Source of the DNA: Planctomycetota bacterium
GTDB lineage: Bacteria; Planctomycetota; UBA8108; UBA1146
Length of the DNA stretch: 64,000 nucleotides
Direction of reading: 5' to 3'
Assembly: GCA_013911165.1 (NCBI GenBank)
Contig: JACETR010000004.1
Span: 1 to 64,000 of the forward strand
Shown here: piece by piece, positions 50,475-60,976 of the stretch
How the letters are laid out: every line of letters begins with the position of its first letter
Numbering within the stretch: the stretch's first letter is position 1
Made by a program: the position numbers and the translations under genes
The notes under the pieces: generated by a model
Told to the model about the DNA's origin: nothing
The model's input: only the letters and a program-made list of their open reading frames with translations
Database searches by the model: none

Positions 50475-53144
50475 TCAGCGCTTCCAGGGCGGGGTTGAAC
50501 CCGGGTCCCTGCCATGGCGCTGCTGGACATCGGCGACCACCTGGGGGTCGAGATCACCCTTGCGGGCCAGCAGGGAGAGGGCTGCGATTTCGATGCTGGC
50601 TTCATCGGTTTCGAAGTGTCGACGCAGCTCTTCGCGGGTATCCGAGCGGCCGTAACCGTCGGTTCCCAGGCTGGCCCAGGGAGCACTGACCCAAGGGCGA
50701 ACCAGATCTGGCAGTGCCTTCATGTATTCGGTCACGGCGACCACTGGAGCATCGCCATTCAGGTTGCGGGTGATGGTCGCTTCCATTGGCGGTTGGCCGG
50801 GTTGGTGCAGATTCTGACGGTCGATCTCGATGGCCTGACGCTGGAGTTCCGGGAAAGAGGTGACGGACCAGACTTCGGCACGGACTCCATGATCGTTGAA
50901 GAGAGCCTTTGCCACTTCCCGAACACGGGGCAGGGCGCTGCCGGAACCGAGAAGCCGGATCTTCGGGCCGTCCCCTTCGGGAGCTCCATTGAGAAGATAC
51001 ATTCCTTCAAGGATGCCCTGCTTCGATCCTTCCGGCATCGCCGGCATCTCGAGATTCTCATTGTAGAGGGTCAGGTAGTAGTGAATGTCTTCCTGCTCCT
51101 GAACCATTCGGCGCAGACCCTCTTCGATGATCACCGCTACCTCGTAGGCGTAGGCGGGGTCGTAGGAGAGGCAGGAAGGGAACGCCGCCGCCATCAGGGG
51201 GCTGTGGCCATCCTGGTGCTGCAAGCCTTCTCCATTGAGCGTCGTGCGGCCAGCGGTGGCTCCCAGAAGGAATCCACGGCCACGGGCGTCTCCCATGGCC
51301 CAGATCTGGTCTCCGACACGCTGGAAGCCGAACATGGAGTAGAAGATGTAGAAGGGGACGGTCACCTCACCCAGTGTTGAATAGCTGGTTGAGGCGGCAA
51401 TCGTGCTGGCAAGGGAACCACATTCGGTGATGCCTTCCTGCAGAATCTGGCCGTCCTTGCGTTCGGTGTAGGAGAAGAGCAGATCGTGATCGACCGGCTC
51501 GTAGGCCTGTCCACCCGGGGCGTAAATTCCCACCTGCTTGAAGAGGGCCTCCATGCCGAAGGTGCGGGCCTCGTCAGCCAGGATGGGGACGATGCGCTTG
51601 CCCAGATCTCCGGCCTTGAGAAGGTCTCGGAAGAGGCGGGCGAAGGCCATCGTCGTCGATGCGGGAACGGAGCCCTCAGTTCCTCCATGGAGTTTTGTGA
51701 AAGTTTTCTCGGGAGGCAACTCGGGAACTGTAGCGATGGCCCTGCGTCGAGGAATCGAACCGCCCAGTTGTTGGCGACGCTCGAGCATGTACTGGACCTC
51801 CGGTGAGTTTTCCCCGGGGTGATAGAAGGGGGCGGATTCCACTTCGCTGTCCGCCACAGGGATCTCGAGGAGATCGCGCACAGCACGGACTTCGGAACCC
51901 TTCAGCTTTTTCAACTGGTGCGTCACATTCCTCGAGGCGGCGGTGGGACCGAGTGCATGTCCCTTGACCGTCTTGGCGAGGATCACGGTCGGTCTGCCGT
52001 CCCCCTGACAGGCTTCCCTGTAGGCATTGGCAACCTTGATGCGGTCGTGGCCACCTCGTCCGAGAGATTTGATCTGGTCGTCGCTCCATGAGGAGAGGTA
52101 ATTCGCGAGGACAGGGTCGTCACCGATCAGTTGAGCTCGAGTCCAGGCTCCGTCTTCTGCGTCCGACCTCTGCCAGACTCCGTCAACGATGGTTCCCAGT
52201 CTTCTCAGAAGTCGACCTTCGGGATCGCTGGCGAGGAGAGGATCCCAGTTCCGGTCCCACACGTTCTTGATCACCCGCCACCCGGCTCCGCTGAATGCAC
52301 CCTCCAGATCCTGAATGATCTTGGAGTTGCCGGTCACGGGCCCATCGAGGCGTTGCAGATTGCAGTTGACCACAAACACCAGATTGTCGAGGCCTTCTCT
52401 GGAAGCGATCCGGAGTGCACCCAGACTTTCCGGTTCGTCGCACTCCCCGTCTCCGAGGAATGCAAAGACCCTTTGGTCAGAAGTATCCTTGAAGCCTCTC
52501 GCCTGTGCATAGCGCAAAAATCTGGCCTGGTAGATGGCATTGATGGGGCCCAGTCCCATGGAGACTGTCGGGAACTGCCAGAAATCGGGCATCAATCGCG
52601 GGTGGGGGTAACTGGAGACTCCTCGCCCTTCGACTTCCCTGCGGAAGTGGTCGAGCTGGTCAACGGTCAAGCGGCCTTCGAGGAAAGCGCGTGCGTACAT
52701 TCCAGGGCTGGCGTGACCCTGGAAAAAGATCAGGTCTCCACCGCCGGGGTGATCGATTCCACGAAAGAAGTGCTGTTGTCCCACTTCGTAGAGGGTGGCT
52801 GCAGAGGCAAAGGTGGACATATGTCCACCGAGGCCATCAAACTGGCTGTTGGCCCTGACCACCATCGCCATCGCATTCCAGCGGACCAGATTCTCGATCC
52901 GTTGTTCCATCTCCTCATCACCGGGATAAGCGGTTTCCTGATCAGGAGCGATACTGTTTTGGTAGGGAGTAATGGCATGGTTGGCTGCCGGAACCCTGAG
53001 GGAACGGGAGTGCCAGACCAGGCGATCCATCAGATCTCCTGTGCGCCCTCTTCCGGCTAAAGAGTGGGTGCTCTCCAAAGATTCGATCCACTCGGATGTT
53101 TCCTGTGGATCACTGTCCGGTGCTGGGGGCTGATGTGAGTTCAA
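50475..53144 (-). CDS. aceE: Pyruvate dehydrogenase E1 component, homodimeric type
   Basis: GGDLIFFQGHASPGMYARAFLEGR; FLGDGECDEPESLGAL; VFVVNCNLQRLDGPV; TTG start at 53144 with aggag SD. Confidence 0.95.
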   Translation of the reverse strand: MNSHQPPAPDSDPQETSEWIESLESTHSLAGRGRTGDLMDRLVWHSRSLRVPAANHAITPYQNSIAPDQETAYPGDEEMEQRIENLVRWNAMAMVVRANSQFDGLGGHMSTFASAATLYEVGQQHFFRGIDHPGGGDLIFFQGHASPGMYARAFLEGRLTVDQLDHFRREVEGRGVSSYPHPRLMPDFWQFPTVSMGLGPINAIYQARFLRYAQARGFKDTSDQRVFAFLGDGECDEPESLGALRIASREGLDNLVFVVNCNLQRLDGPVTGNSKIIQDLEGAFSGAGWRVIKNVWDRNWDPLLASDPEGRLLRRLGTIVDGVWQRSDAEDGAWTRAQLIGDDPVLANYLSSWSDDQIKSLGRGGHDRIKVANAYREACQGDGRPTVILAKTVKGHALGPTAASRNVTHQLKKLKGSEVRAVRDLLEIPVADSEVESAPFYHPGENSPEVQYMLERRQQLGGSIPRRRAIATVPELPPEKTFTKLHGGTEGSVPASTTMAFARLFRDLLKAGDLGKRIVPILADEARTFGMEALFKQVGIYAPGGQAYEPVDHDLLFSYTERKDGQILQEGITECGSLASTIAASTSYSTLGEVTVPFYIFYSMFGFQRVGDQIWAMGDARGRGFLLGATAGRTTLNGEGLQHQDGHSPLMAAAFPSCLSYDPAYAYEVAVIIEEGLRRMVQEQEDIHYYLTLYNENLEMPAMPEGSKQGILEGMYLLNGAPEGDGPKIRLLGSGSALPRVREVAKALFNDHGVRAEVWSVTSFPELQRQAIEIDRQNLHQPGQPPMEATITRNLNGDAPVVAVTEYMKALPDLVRPWVSAPWASLGTDGYGRSDTREELRRHFETDEASIEIAALSLLARKGDLDPQVVADVQQRHGRDPGSTPPWKR

Positions 53145-53167
53145 GGCAACTCCTGCTCTTCGCTGAA

Positions 53168-53347
53168 TCAGGATTCCGAGTCGGAATCGGGGAGGATGTG
53201 GGGAATCCCTTCCACCAGTGGGAAGACCTTGTCGCATTGATCGCAACGCAGTCCCCCTGAGTCCTCTGACAGGGAGGACCGAACGTCACAAGGACAGGTC
53301 AACTGCTTCAGCAGGTCGGGGTGGACGCCCTTTGAATCATCCGGCAT
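53168..53347 (-). CDS. Trm112-like small zinc-ribbon protein
   Basis: LLKQLTCPCDVRSSLSEDSGGLRCDQCDKVFPLVEGIPHILP. Confidence 0.85.
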   Translation of the reverse strand: MPDDSKGVHPDLLKQLTCPCDVRSSLSEDSGGLRCDQCDKVFPLVEGIPHILPDSDSES

Positions 53348-53501
53348 CGCGCTTCCATTTCCCAAAAATGGTGAATCCGGCAACGAACCGCCCAATCAGG
53401 GCTGGCCTTCCATGCCGGGGGAAACTACATTTCCTTGATTCTCCGAGAACGGTTTCAAAGGGCAACCGAATCGGGTGGCCCACGCAGAGAGGAGCCCCGG
53501 A

Positions 53502-55739
53502 ATGGCGAACAAATTCTGGGCATTTATCCCCTTCGTCCTGATTTTCTGGTCTTCAGCGGATCTGAGGGCGAATCCCGGCAATTCACCGGAGAAGGACGAT
53601 CTCCGCCGTTTGACCTATTCCGACGTAGACCGGGGTAGGGCGCGGTTTTTTCCCTCTCTGGAGCGCTGGAGTTTTGTCGGGCCCGATCACGCCATACGAC
53701 AAGGGCGAAACGGAGATCCCCTGGACCCCCTGACCCTCGAGAAGGTGGGCTTGCGCAAGCCGGAATCGGAACCGGCCGGATGGCAGGGGCCAGACCCGGC
53801 TGTGGGTTTCAACGCGGCTTTCAAGGCTGGAATCGCAGATCGTGATCCTGCCAAAGGGCGTCCGGAGTTGCTTCTCGCCAGTGACCAGGGGATTCGGGTG
53901 ACCGTCCACGAAAATTATGTGGCGGCTCGCAAGGGTGACGGAGAGGTCTTGATCACCGAGATCCCCGGGGCGATGGAGATGGTTCGTCTGGCTCCCGGAG
54001 GCGAGTCGATCAGTGGAATTCGTCAGTCAAATCTCTTCGTTGTTGATTTGTTTGAACAAGATCTCCAGCAGATCACCGAAGATGGATCGGAAGATCTCCT
54101 GAATGGCAAACTCGATTGGGTTTATCAGGAAGAGGTCTACGGCCGCGGAAATTTCAATGCCCAGTGGTGGAGTCCAAATGGTCGCTACCTGGCTTTCCTC
54201 AAACTGATGGAGGAAGGGGTTCCGGAGTTTCAGATTGTCCGTCATCTCCCCTTTGCCCAAAAGGTGATCACCCAGCACTATCCCAAAGCAGGGCAGACCA
54301 ATCCCCGTGTGGAGCTCTGGGTTCATGATACTGAAACCGGGTTAACCCGACCGATGCAGATCACCTCTTTTGATGAGGAACGCCTGATCGTCAGTGTCGA
54401 TTGGACTCCCGATTCCACCCGATTGCTGGCTCAGGTTCAGGACAGGATCCAGTCATCCCTGTCCCTTCTTTCATGCGAGCCTGTGAGCGGCAATGTCGGT
54501 CTGCTCATTGAGGAAAAGTCCGACAGTTGGGTCAATGTTCTCGGAGCTCCGAAATGGCTCTCGGACGGAACCTTTCTGTGGAAGAGTGAGCGCACCGGCT
54601 TTGCACACCTTTATCACTACCAACCCAATGGTGAGTTGATTCGCCAAATCACCCGTGGGGAATGGGAAGTGGAATCGATTGCCCGAATCGACGAAGAGCG
54701 TCGGGAATTGTGGGTCACGGGAAGCCTCGGAAGAGCCATCGAATCGCATCTTTACCGGATCGATTTTGATGGAGACCTTCTGGTGCAGCTGACCCATGAA
54801 CCCGGAAGCCACCGTACTTCCATCTCTCCAGACGGAGAGTTCGTTCTCGATCGATTCTCCAGTGTGGAGACCCCGGGTGAGTATCGCCTGATCTCCAAAG
54901 ACGGGCAGATGATCCGGGTTCTTTCTGAAGGCAATATTCCTGCACTCAACACTTTTGAGGATGTGGATGCGACCCTCCACGAAGTACCTGCAAGAGACGG
55001 CTACAGCATGGACGTCATGGTGATGAAGCCTGTCAATCATGACCCGGAGGTTCCGCTTCCCGTCTTTATCAGCACCTATTCCGGTCCCAATGCTCCGACT
55101 GTTCGTCAGGGATATCCGGGTTCCGGTTGGCTGAGGTTTCTGGTTCACCAGGGAATGGTTGTCTTGCAGGTCAACGTTCGCAGCTCCAGCAGCCGAGGCC
55201 AGGTCGATACTGCAACCTGTTACCGCCAGTTGGGGGTGCAGGAGTTGCTGGATCTGGAAGATGCCATCGATTGGCTTTGCGCAAATCCCTGGGCAGATGC
55301 GGACAGGGTCGGAATCTCCGGCTGGTCCTATGGCGGATTCATAGCAGCCTACGCCTTGACCCATTCAGATAAGTTCGTCCTCGGAATCGCGGGGGGTGGA
55401 GTTTACGACTGGCGTGACTACGACACCATTTATACCGAACGGTATATGGATACTCCGCAGCTGAACCCGGAGGGTTATTCCGCTTCGAGCGTGATCGAGT
55501 CCGCTGCGGATCTGCAGGGACACTTGCTGATTCTTCATGGTGGTGTCGATGACAATGTTCATGTTCAAAATGCCATGCAGTTGGCACACCGGCTTCAGGA
55601 GAATCGCAAGTCTTTCGAAATGATGATTTATCCCGAATCGGGTCACGGGGTTCGGGGCAGACCTGCAAGGCATATGCGAGATCTCGAGTGGAAATCGATA
55701 CAGGAGCATCTGTTGGCACCGATGAAGGCCATCCCTTGA
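53502..55739 (+). CDS. S9 family peptidase (dipeptidyl peptidase IV-like), secreted
   Basis: Signal peptide; NAQWWSPNGRYLAFLK; GISGWSYGGFIAAYAL nucleophile elbow; LLILHGGVDDNVHVQN. Confidence 0.92.
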   Translation: MANKFWAFIPFVLIFWSSADLRANPGNSPEKDDLRRLTYSDVDRGRARFFPSLERWSFVGPDHAIRQGRNGDPLDPLTLEKVGLRKPESEPAGWQGPDPAVGFNAAFKAGIADRDPAKGRPELLLASDQGIRVTVHENYVAARKGDGEVLITEIPGAMEMVRLAPGGESISGIRQSNLFVVDLFEQDLQQITEDGSEDLLNGKLDWVYQEEVYGRGNFNAQWWSPNGRYLAFLKLMEEGVPEFQIVRHLPFAQKVITQHYPKAGQTNPRVELWVHDTETGLTRPMQITSFDEERLIVSVDWTPDSTRLLAQVQDRIQSSLSLLSCEPVSGNVGLLIEEKSDSWVNVLGAPKWLSDGTFLWKSERTGFAHLYHYQPNGELIRQITRGEWEVESIARIDEERRELWVTGSLGRAIESHLYRIDFDGDLLVQLTHEPGSHRTSISPDGEFVLDRFSSVETPGEYRLISKDGQMIRVLSEGNIPALNTFEDVDATLHEVPARDGYSMDVMVMKPVNHDPEVPLPVFISTYSGPNAPTVRQGYPGSGWLRFLVHQGMVVLQVNVRSSSSRGQVDTATCYRQLGVQELLDLEDAIDWLCANPWADADRVGISGWSYGGFIAAYALTHSDKFVLGIAGGGVYDWRDYDTIYTERYMDTPQLNPEGYSASSVIESAADLQGHLLILHGGVDDNVHVQNAMQLAHRLQENRKSFEMMIYPESGHGVRGRPARHMRDLEWKSIQEHLLAPMKAIP

Positions 55740-56476
55740 GCACCCATCCCGGAAGCGATCTCGTCGAGGGGCGATTGATCAAACGCTACAAGCGATTTCT
55801 TGCGGACTGTGAGGTTCCTGAAGTGGGCGAGGTGACCGCACACTGTCCAAACTCAGGTTCGATGAAAACCCTCGTGGATGGTGAACCGAAGGCATGGTTG
55901 CGCCATGTCCCTGACCCCAAACGCAAGTTGAAATGGACCCTGACTCTCCTGAGTGTCAGGCGCCGCGGAAAAGCTCTCGTCGACACGGGGCTGCCCAATC
56001 AGTTGGTCGCCGATGCCATCGAAGCGGGAAAGATACCCAGGTTGCTGCTCAAGCGGGGGCAAAAGGTCCATCGTGAGATCAAGGTCGGTGAAAAGAGTCG
56101 CCTGGATATCGTCATTGCAGGGGAAGATCGTCCTGATGAGACGAATGGTGAGGTTTATGTCGAAGTGAAAAATGTCACCATGCTTTCTCCTGTGGACTCT
56201 GAAAGAGCCGACTTCCCGGATGCGGTTACGGAGAGAGGTCGCAAGCACCTGAAAGAGTTGATCCGCCTGAAGCAGATGGGACACCGTGCGGTACTCTTTC
56301 TGTTACTGGGAAGAAGTGATTGTTCAAAAGTGGGATTTGCCAGTGACATCGATCCCGCCTACTCAGAAGCGATTTTGGAAGCCGTGGGTGAGGGGGTGGA
56401 GATTCTTTCCCACCGTCTGGGTTTCCGTGGCAGTCGCATTCACATGGGTGACGAAGTCCCCATCGAGTTGCCCTGA
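55736..56476 (+). CDS. sfsA: Sugar fermentation stimulation protein homolog
   Basis: EGRLIKRYKRFLADCEV; VTAHCPNSGSMKTL; VYVEVKNVTM; TTG start overlapping preceding stop. Confidence 0.92.
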   Translation: MSTHPGSDLVEGRLIKRYKRFLADCEVPEVGEVTAHCPNSGSMKTLVDGEPKAWLRHVPDPKRKLKWTLTLLSVRRRGKALVDTGLPNQLVADAIEAGKIPRLLLKRGQKVHREIKVGEKSRLDIVIAGEDRPDETNGEVYVEVKNVTMLSPVDSERADFPDAVTERGRKHLKELIRLKQMGHRAVLFLLLGRSDCSKVGFASDIDPAYSEAILEAVGEGVEILSHRLGFRGSRIHMGDEVPIELP

Positions 56477-56546
56477 TTCCAATTTGAAATCTGTCCCTCG
56501 ATTGTGGATTCGCTTATCCTTTCTGGTCTGATTGAGAGGTCTCACC

Positions 56547-57629
56547 ATGTCCGAGTCGTCCCTTTCCTTGCTCAAAGATCTTGCTCTTGCGTGTGGCCCA
56601 CCCGGTGCTGAGGGGGAAGTCCGCAAAATCGTTCATCGGGAAATCGGTGGGCATGGGAGTGTCCAGCACGATGGGCTCGGCAGTGTGATCGTCGAGGCTG
56701 AGGGAAAAGGTCCCCGGGTTGTTCTCGATGCCCACATGGATGAAGTGGGATTCTGCGTCCAGTCCATCGATGAAGAGGGACGGATCTGGTTTGTACCTCT
56801 TGGCGGCTGGTGGGGGCATGTCCTGCTGGCCCAAAGAGTGGATATTCTGGCCAGTAGTGGCAGAAAGATTCCAGGCTCCATCGGTTGCAAGCCTCCCCAC
56901 TTTCTTTCTGCAGCTGAGCGCGACAAGGTGCTTTCACTCGATCAGATGTACATCGATGTGGGAGCCAGGGATCTCGAAGAGGTTCTCTCATGGGGTATCA
57001 AGGTGGGAGACCCCATCGCACCCAGGGGCCACTTTGAAGAGATGGCCTCTCCCGGACGGTATTGTTGCAAGGCATTCGACGACCGCGTCGGAGTCGGTGT
57101 GATGATTGAGTCTTTCAGGGCTGCGTTGACAAGAGGATCCTCCTTGTCATGTCAGCCGATTGCAGTCGCCGCCGTGCAGGAAGAGGTGGGTTGCCGGGGG
57201 GCAAAAACTGCGAGTCATTTGAGTCAGCCCGATCTGGGAATCATCCTCGAGGGAACGCCTGCGGATGATCTGCCGGGGATGCCACGCAGGCAAGCGGTGC
57301 TTGGGCAGGGGCCCCAGATCCGATTCATGGATCCGACCGCTCTCTCCAATCGGAAACTGGTTCGTTGGACAGAGTCTCTGGCTGAGAGAAAAGGCATCCC
57401 TGTGCAGGTTGCAGTGCGCAAGAGCGGGGGAACCGACGCCAGTACTACTCATCTTCATGGCAGTGGAGTTCCCACTGTTGTCATCGGAGTTCCGGCAAGG
57501 TCGATTCATACCCATTCGAGCATGATCGATTTCGAGGATTACCTGAATGCCATTGAGTTGGTGAAATCGATGGTCGAGGAGTTGGACTCTGCGACTGTGG
57601 AGAGTTTTACCCGCTACGATGAAGAATAA
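56547..57629 (+). CDS. M42 family metallopeptidase
   Basis: VVLDAHMDEVGFCVQSIDEEG; KAFDDRVGVGVMIES; VAAVQEEVGCRGAKTAS. Confidence 0.92.
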   Translation: MSESSLSLLKDLALACGPPGAEGEVRKIVHREIGGHGSVQHDGLGSVIVEAEGKGPRVVLDAHMDEVGFCVQSIDEEGRIWFVPLGGWWGHVLLAQRVDILASSGRKIPGSIGCKPPHFLSAAERDKVLSLDQMYIDVGARDLEEVLSWGIKVGDPIAPRGHFEEMASPGRYCCKAFDDRVGVGVMIESFRAALTRGSSLSCQPIAVAAVQEEVGCRGAKTASHLSQPDLGIILEGTPADDLPGMPRRQAVLGQGPQIRFMDPTALSNRKLVRWTESLAERKGIPVQVAVRKSGGTDASTTHLHGSGVPTVVIGVPARSIHTHSSMIDFEDYLNAIELVKSMVEELDSATVESFTRYDEE

Positions 57630-57638
57630 TCCCGAACC

Positions 57639-60137
57639 TCATTCATTTGCTTGATCTGAAAGTTGGGGGGCGATCCCCGCATCCCTGCAGATGCTTTCAA
57701 TGTTGCTCCGACGATATTGGTGCATCGTTGGCAACTCATCACCGATCTCATCCAACTCGAGGAGAATCTTGCGTGCTTCTTCCCATTTGGAAGACAGGCT
57801 GAGAAGTCTCGCTTTGGCTTCCAGGGCATCAAACTCATGTTCCGGTCGAACCTCCATGAGATCGAGACTGGTTCCCGCTTCCGCCAAAAGTTTTTCAGCA
57901 ACATCACTTTGTCCCGACCTCAGGAGAATCGATGCGAGGCGGGCAAATGACCTTGCACAAAGAGGGTGCTGAATCACGTGGGTTTGCCGGACGGAGACGA
58001 GCGCTTCCCGTGCTATCTGCTCCGCTTCCTTGACCTGACCCAGCCTTTGCAAGCAGCACGCGAGAGCCCTTTGATAGCGGGCCGTGATGCTCGACTTTTC
58101 TCCACTCACTTCAATCTGAATCCGGATGGCCTCCTCGAGGTGAGTTTTGGCCAGCTCCAGTTGCTCATCCTCTACTTCTTCACGTTCACATTCGAGATGA
58201 AGGCCAGCCATTTGGAAGAGGCACTCCGCTCTTTCCACGGAACGAAGATCCCGGCTGGTCTCTTCTGCTTTCGCGAGGGTTTTTTCCGCCTCTTTCCAGT
58301 CTCCCTGATAAGAGAAACTCCGGGCCAGACCCAACAGTCCCGTCAGTGCACGGGTGCCTGGTGAATTCTTCAGATTGAGCAGAAGGTCGCTGTGGAATTC
58401 TTCTGCCCGAAACCAGTCGCCACGGAGATTGAGAAGCAGTGCCAATTCCAATTGGACTGAGGTGAACAAGTCTATGTCACTTTGCAGAACAGGCTGGTCC
58501 AGGGCTTCTTGCAAGGTTTCCTCGGCCTGACTCAGTCGGCGAACCTGTATCTGTGCAAAGGACAATTGGCGGAGGGTTCGGACGTAGTCTTCGCCGGGCC
58601 AATGCGGGTGTTTCCCACGGATCTCTTTTTCATTTTCCAGAAGAAGTGCTGCTCTTTCGGGGCTTCCGGTTTGTAGCAGAACAGAAGCCATCGTGGCCAG
58701 GAGCGTCACCCGTATTTCAGGCTGTTCCGGACCTCCGTCGACGAGTTGATTGGCACCTCTATCCAGAAGGTCTTGGGCGTCGATGCGATGAAGAGAGGTT
58801 CTTTCCTGACCCGGTTCAATGAAGAGGTCAGTCAGGAATTGGGTAACGGCTCTGGAGCGCTTGGCGATCTCGAGAGCCTCTCGTGTGGCTTTTGCGTCCC
58901 TGGCACGTGAGTTTTGAATCTCCCTGATCAGGGCAGAGACCGTACCTGCACTGGGAGGCCGCTGTTCCCAGTCCCGGCTCATCGCCTGGCGGCAAATCTC
59001 AGCCAGGTCTTCTGGAGTGTCGGGAGCCAGTTCGAGAATGTCTGCAGGGGGACCCTCCTTGAGTTTTCTCAAGACTCTGTGTGCAGGCATCGGGCCAGAG
59101 TTGGCGGACCGGTAGGGGGCGTAACCGGTCAGGATTTCATAGAGAAGAGATCCGAGGGCGTAGACATCGGTCCAGGGGCCAATCTTCCCCGTATCGGGAA
59201 GGGCTTGTTCGGGAGACATGTAGGAAGGGGTGCCAACCACGGCACCATCGCGAGTGACGATGGTAGACCCATCAGGACTGGTGTCCCCGCGGTCTTCTAT
59301 CTTGCCGTGAATGGGGTCGTCTTCCTGATCGTCAACTTTTCGAGCCAACCCCCAGTCCATGACGTAGGTTTCCCCGAATTTTCCGACCATGATGTTGGAT
59401 GGTTTGAGATCCCTGTGAACCACTCCCCGGTCGTGGGCGAACTCCATCGTGTCACAGATTTTAAGAAAGGTTTCCAACAGGCGGTTCAAATCCCAGTCAG
59501 GATCTCCATCCCGAAATGCAATCATGACATCCCGGAGCTCCTGCCCTTCGATTCGATCCATCGTGAAAAAGAATCGACCGTCTTCTGCACATGACAAGTC
59601 GTGGACTGCGACAATTCCGGGGTGGGTCAACTGGGCGGTGATTTTGGCTTCGCGAATAAATCTCTGGGTCCTCTGAGACGGGGCCACGCCATCACTGTTG
59701 CCAAGGATGACCTTCATTGCCACTTGCCTTTGAAGGACCGGGTCCAGAGCCTGCAAGATCACACCCATGCCGCCACGGGCGATCTCTTCCTGGATCCGGT
59801 AACGTCCCTGCTCTGGAATCAGTGGGGTGGAGGAGTCTCCGCCATAGGAGGGGGTGATGGAGAGGTGATCGCTGTAACGATCGAGAAGCATTTCAGCCAG
59901 ACCTTCAGGGTTTTGGCCGGTCTCCTTTCCCTTTTCTGTTTTCCCAAGGCGTTTTTTTCGACGTTCCATGTAACGGGCCAACTGTTCCGTCAATTCGGCC
60001 TCGAGTTCAGGCTGCGCCTTGCAAGCGCGCTCCACGGCCTCGTCGATGGAGGTATTCCCGGCAAGAAGCCTGGCAAACACCAGCTCTGCCTCAGACAGAT
60101 CATCTTCCAGTTTCTCGTCGTCGTATTCGTTACTCAC
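57639..60137 (-). CDS. Serine/threonine protein kinase with C-terminal TPR-like region, no obvious TM
   Basis: GGMGVILQALDPVLQRQVAMKVI; VVHRDLKPSNIMVG; MDWGLAR; GTPSYMSPEQA; repetitive helical C-terminal half. Confidence 0.92.
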   Translation of the reverse strand: MSNEYDDEKLEDDLSEAELVFARLLAGNTSIDEAVERACKAQPELEAELTEQLARYMERRKKRLGKTEKGKETGQNPEGLAEMLLDRYSDHLSITPSYGGDSSTPLIPEQGRYRIQEEIARGGMGVILQALDPVLQRQVAMKVILGNSDGVAPSQRTQRFIREAKITAQLTHPGIVAVHDLSCAEDGRFFFTMDRIEGQELRDVMIAFRDGDPDWDLNRLLETFLKICDTMEFAHDRGVVHRDLKPSNIMVGKFGETYVMDWGLARKVDDQEDDPIHGKIEDRGDTSPDGSTIVTRDGAVVGTPSYMSPEQALPDTGKIGPWTDVYALGSLLYEILTGYAPYRSANSGPMPAHRVLRKLKEGPPADILELAPDTPEDLAEICRQAMSRDWEQRPPSAGTVSALIREIQNSRARDAKATREALEIAKRSRAVTQFLTDLFIEPGQERTSLHRIDAQDLLDRGANQLVDGGPEQPEIRVTLLATMASVLLQTGSPERAALLLENEKEIRGKHPHWPGEDYVRTLRQLSFAQIQVRRLSQAEETLQEALDQPVLQSDIDLFTSVQLELALLLNLRGDWFRAEEFHSDLLLNLKNSPGTRALTGLLGLARSFSYQGDWKEAEKTLAKAEETSRDLRSVERAECLFQMAGLHLECEREEVEDEQLELAKTHLEEAIRIQIEVSGEKSSITARYQRALACCLQRLGQVKEAEQIAREALVSVRQTHVIQHPLCARSFARLASILLRSGQSDVAEKLLAEAGTSLDLMEVRPEHEFDALEAKARLLSLSSKWEEARKILLELDEIGDELPTMHQYRRSNIESICRDAGIAPQLSDQANE

Positions 60138-60207
60138 CCGGTTCGCTTCCCATTCTGGGGCTGATCCCCACTCCCTTTTTCGTTATCATGCCCTTCAGGA
60201 GGCCGCC

Positions 60208-60930
60208 ATGACAGATCCTGATAAAGGGGAAAATGCAGAACAGCCCCAGGAAGAGTCTCACTCTGCGGAGGAGAATCCTTCCGATGATTTCCCCAATGAC
60301 CACGACAAAAGTGCAGAAGAGTGGCTTCCAGATTTCGTTGCTGGAGATGAAGAGGCATACGGGAGATTGATCCATCAGGAATTGCCCCGTTTGAGAAGGC
60401 CTGTGGAAAATCGTCTGGGGCCCGATCTTCGCCGTCGAATCGACCCCAGTGATGTCCTCCAGCAGGCCGCTTTGGACGTCTACAAGTTGCGCGACAAGTT
60501 TGAGGATCGTGGTCTTCCTGCTTTCAGGGCATGGCTCAAGCAAGTCACCATGAACAACCTCAATCGTCTCATCGAAAAAGAGTTGGCCCAGAAACGGGAT
60601 CCGCGCAAGGAAAAGAGACGGGCAAAGGATTCGGGGAAGAGTCGTTCACTTGATCCATTGGGGCATCTTGCCGCTTCCATTTCGTCTCCGTCGGCGGGAG
60701 TCCAGCGGGAGGAAGCCCTCCAGCTTCTTGAGCGTTGCCTGGATATGCTTGGTGATGATGACCGGGAGTTGCTGGCGTGGATCGACCAGGAGGGGATTTC
60801 CTACGAGGAAGCGGCACGTCGGTTGTCCATCAACATCGAGGCGACACGCCGGAGACACAGTCGTGCGATAGCCCGATTGAGGAAGTTCGCGGACACCATC
60901 CGCTCCGCTGGGCCGGGAGATGGAGTCTGA
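60208..60930 (+). CDS. ECF-like sigma-70 family factor
   Basis: IDPSDVLQQAALDVYK; FRAWLKQVTMNNLNRLIEKE; EGISYEEAARRLSINIEATRRRHSRAIARLRK; SD aggagg. Confidence 0.85.
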   Translation: MTDPDKGENAEQPQEESHSAEENPSDDFPNDHDKSAEEWLPDFVAGDEEAYGRLIHQELPRLRRPVENRLGPDLRRRIDPSDVLQQAALDVYKLRDKFEDRGLPAFRAWLKQVTMNNLNRLIEKELAQKRDPRKEKRRAKDSGKSRSLDPLGHLAASISSPSAGVQREEALQLLERCLDMLGDDDRELLAWIDQEGISYEEAARRLSINIEATRRRHSRAIARLRKFADTIRSAGPGDGV

Positions 60931-60976
60931 TCCTGCTTATTTTTGCAGATATCTCCCGGGTTCTCCTCCGGTCTTC

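Noticed and set aside
52131-53060. 309-aa plus-strand ORF opposite aceE
   Set aside because: Shadow ORF; aceE on the other strand is unambiguous.
53144-53246. N-terminal extension of aceE up to 53246 as given by the ORF track
   Set aside because: Would overlap the Trm112-like gene (53168-53347); TTG at 53144 has a good SD and fits homologue length.
60019-60207. N-terminal extension of the sigma factor ORF
   Set aside because: Ser/Arg-rich low-complexity translation overlapping the kinase 5' end; ATG at 60208 has aggagg SD.
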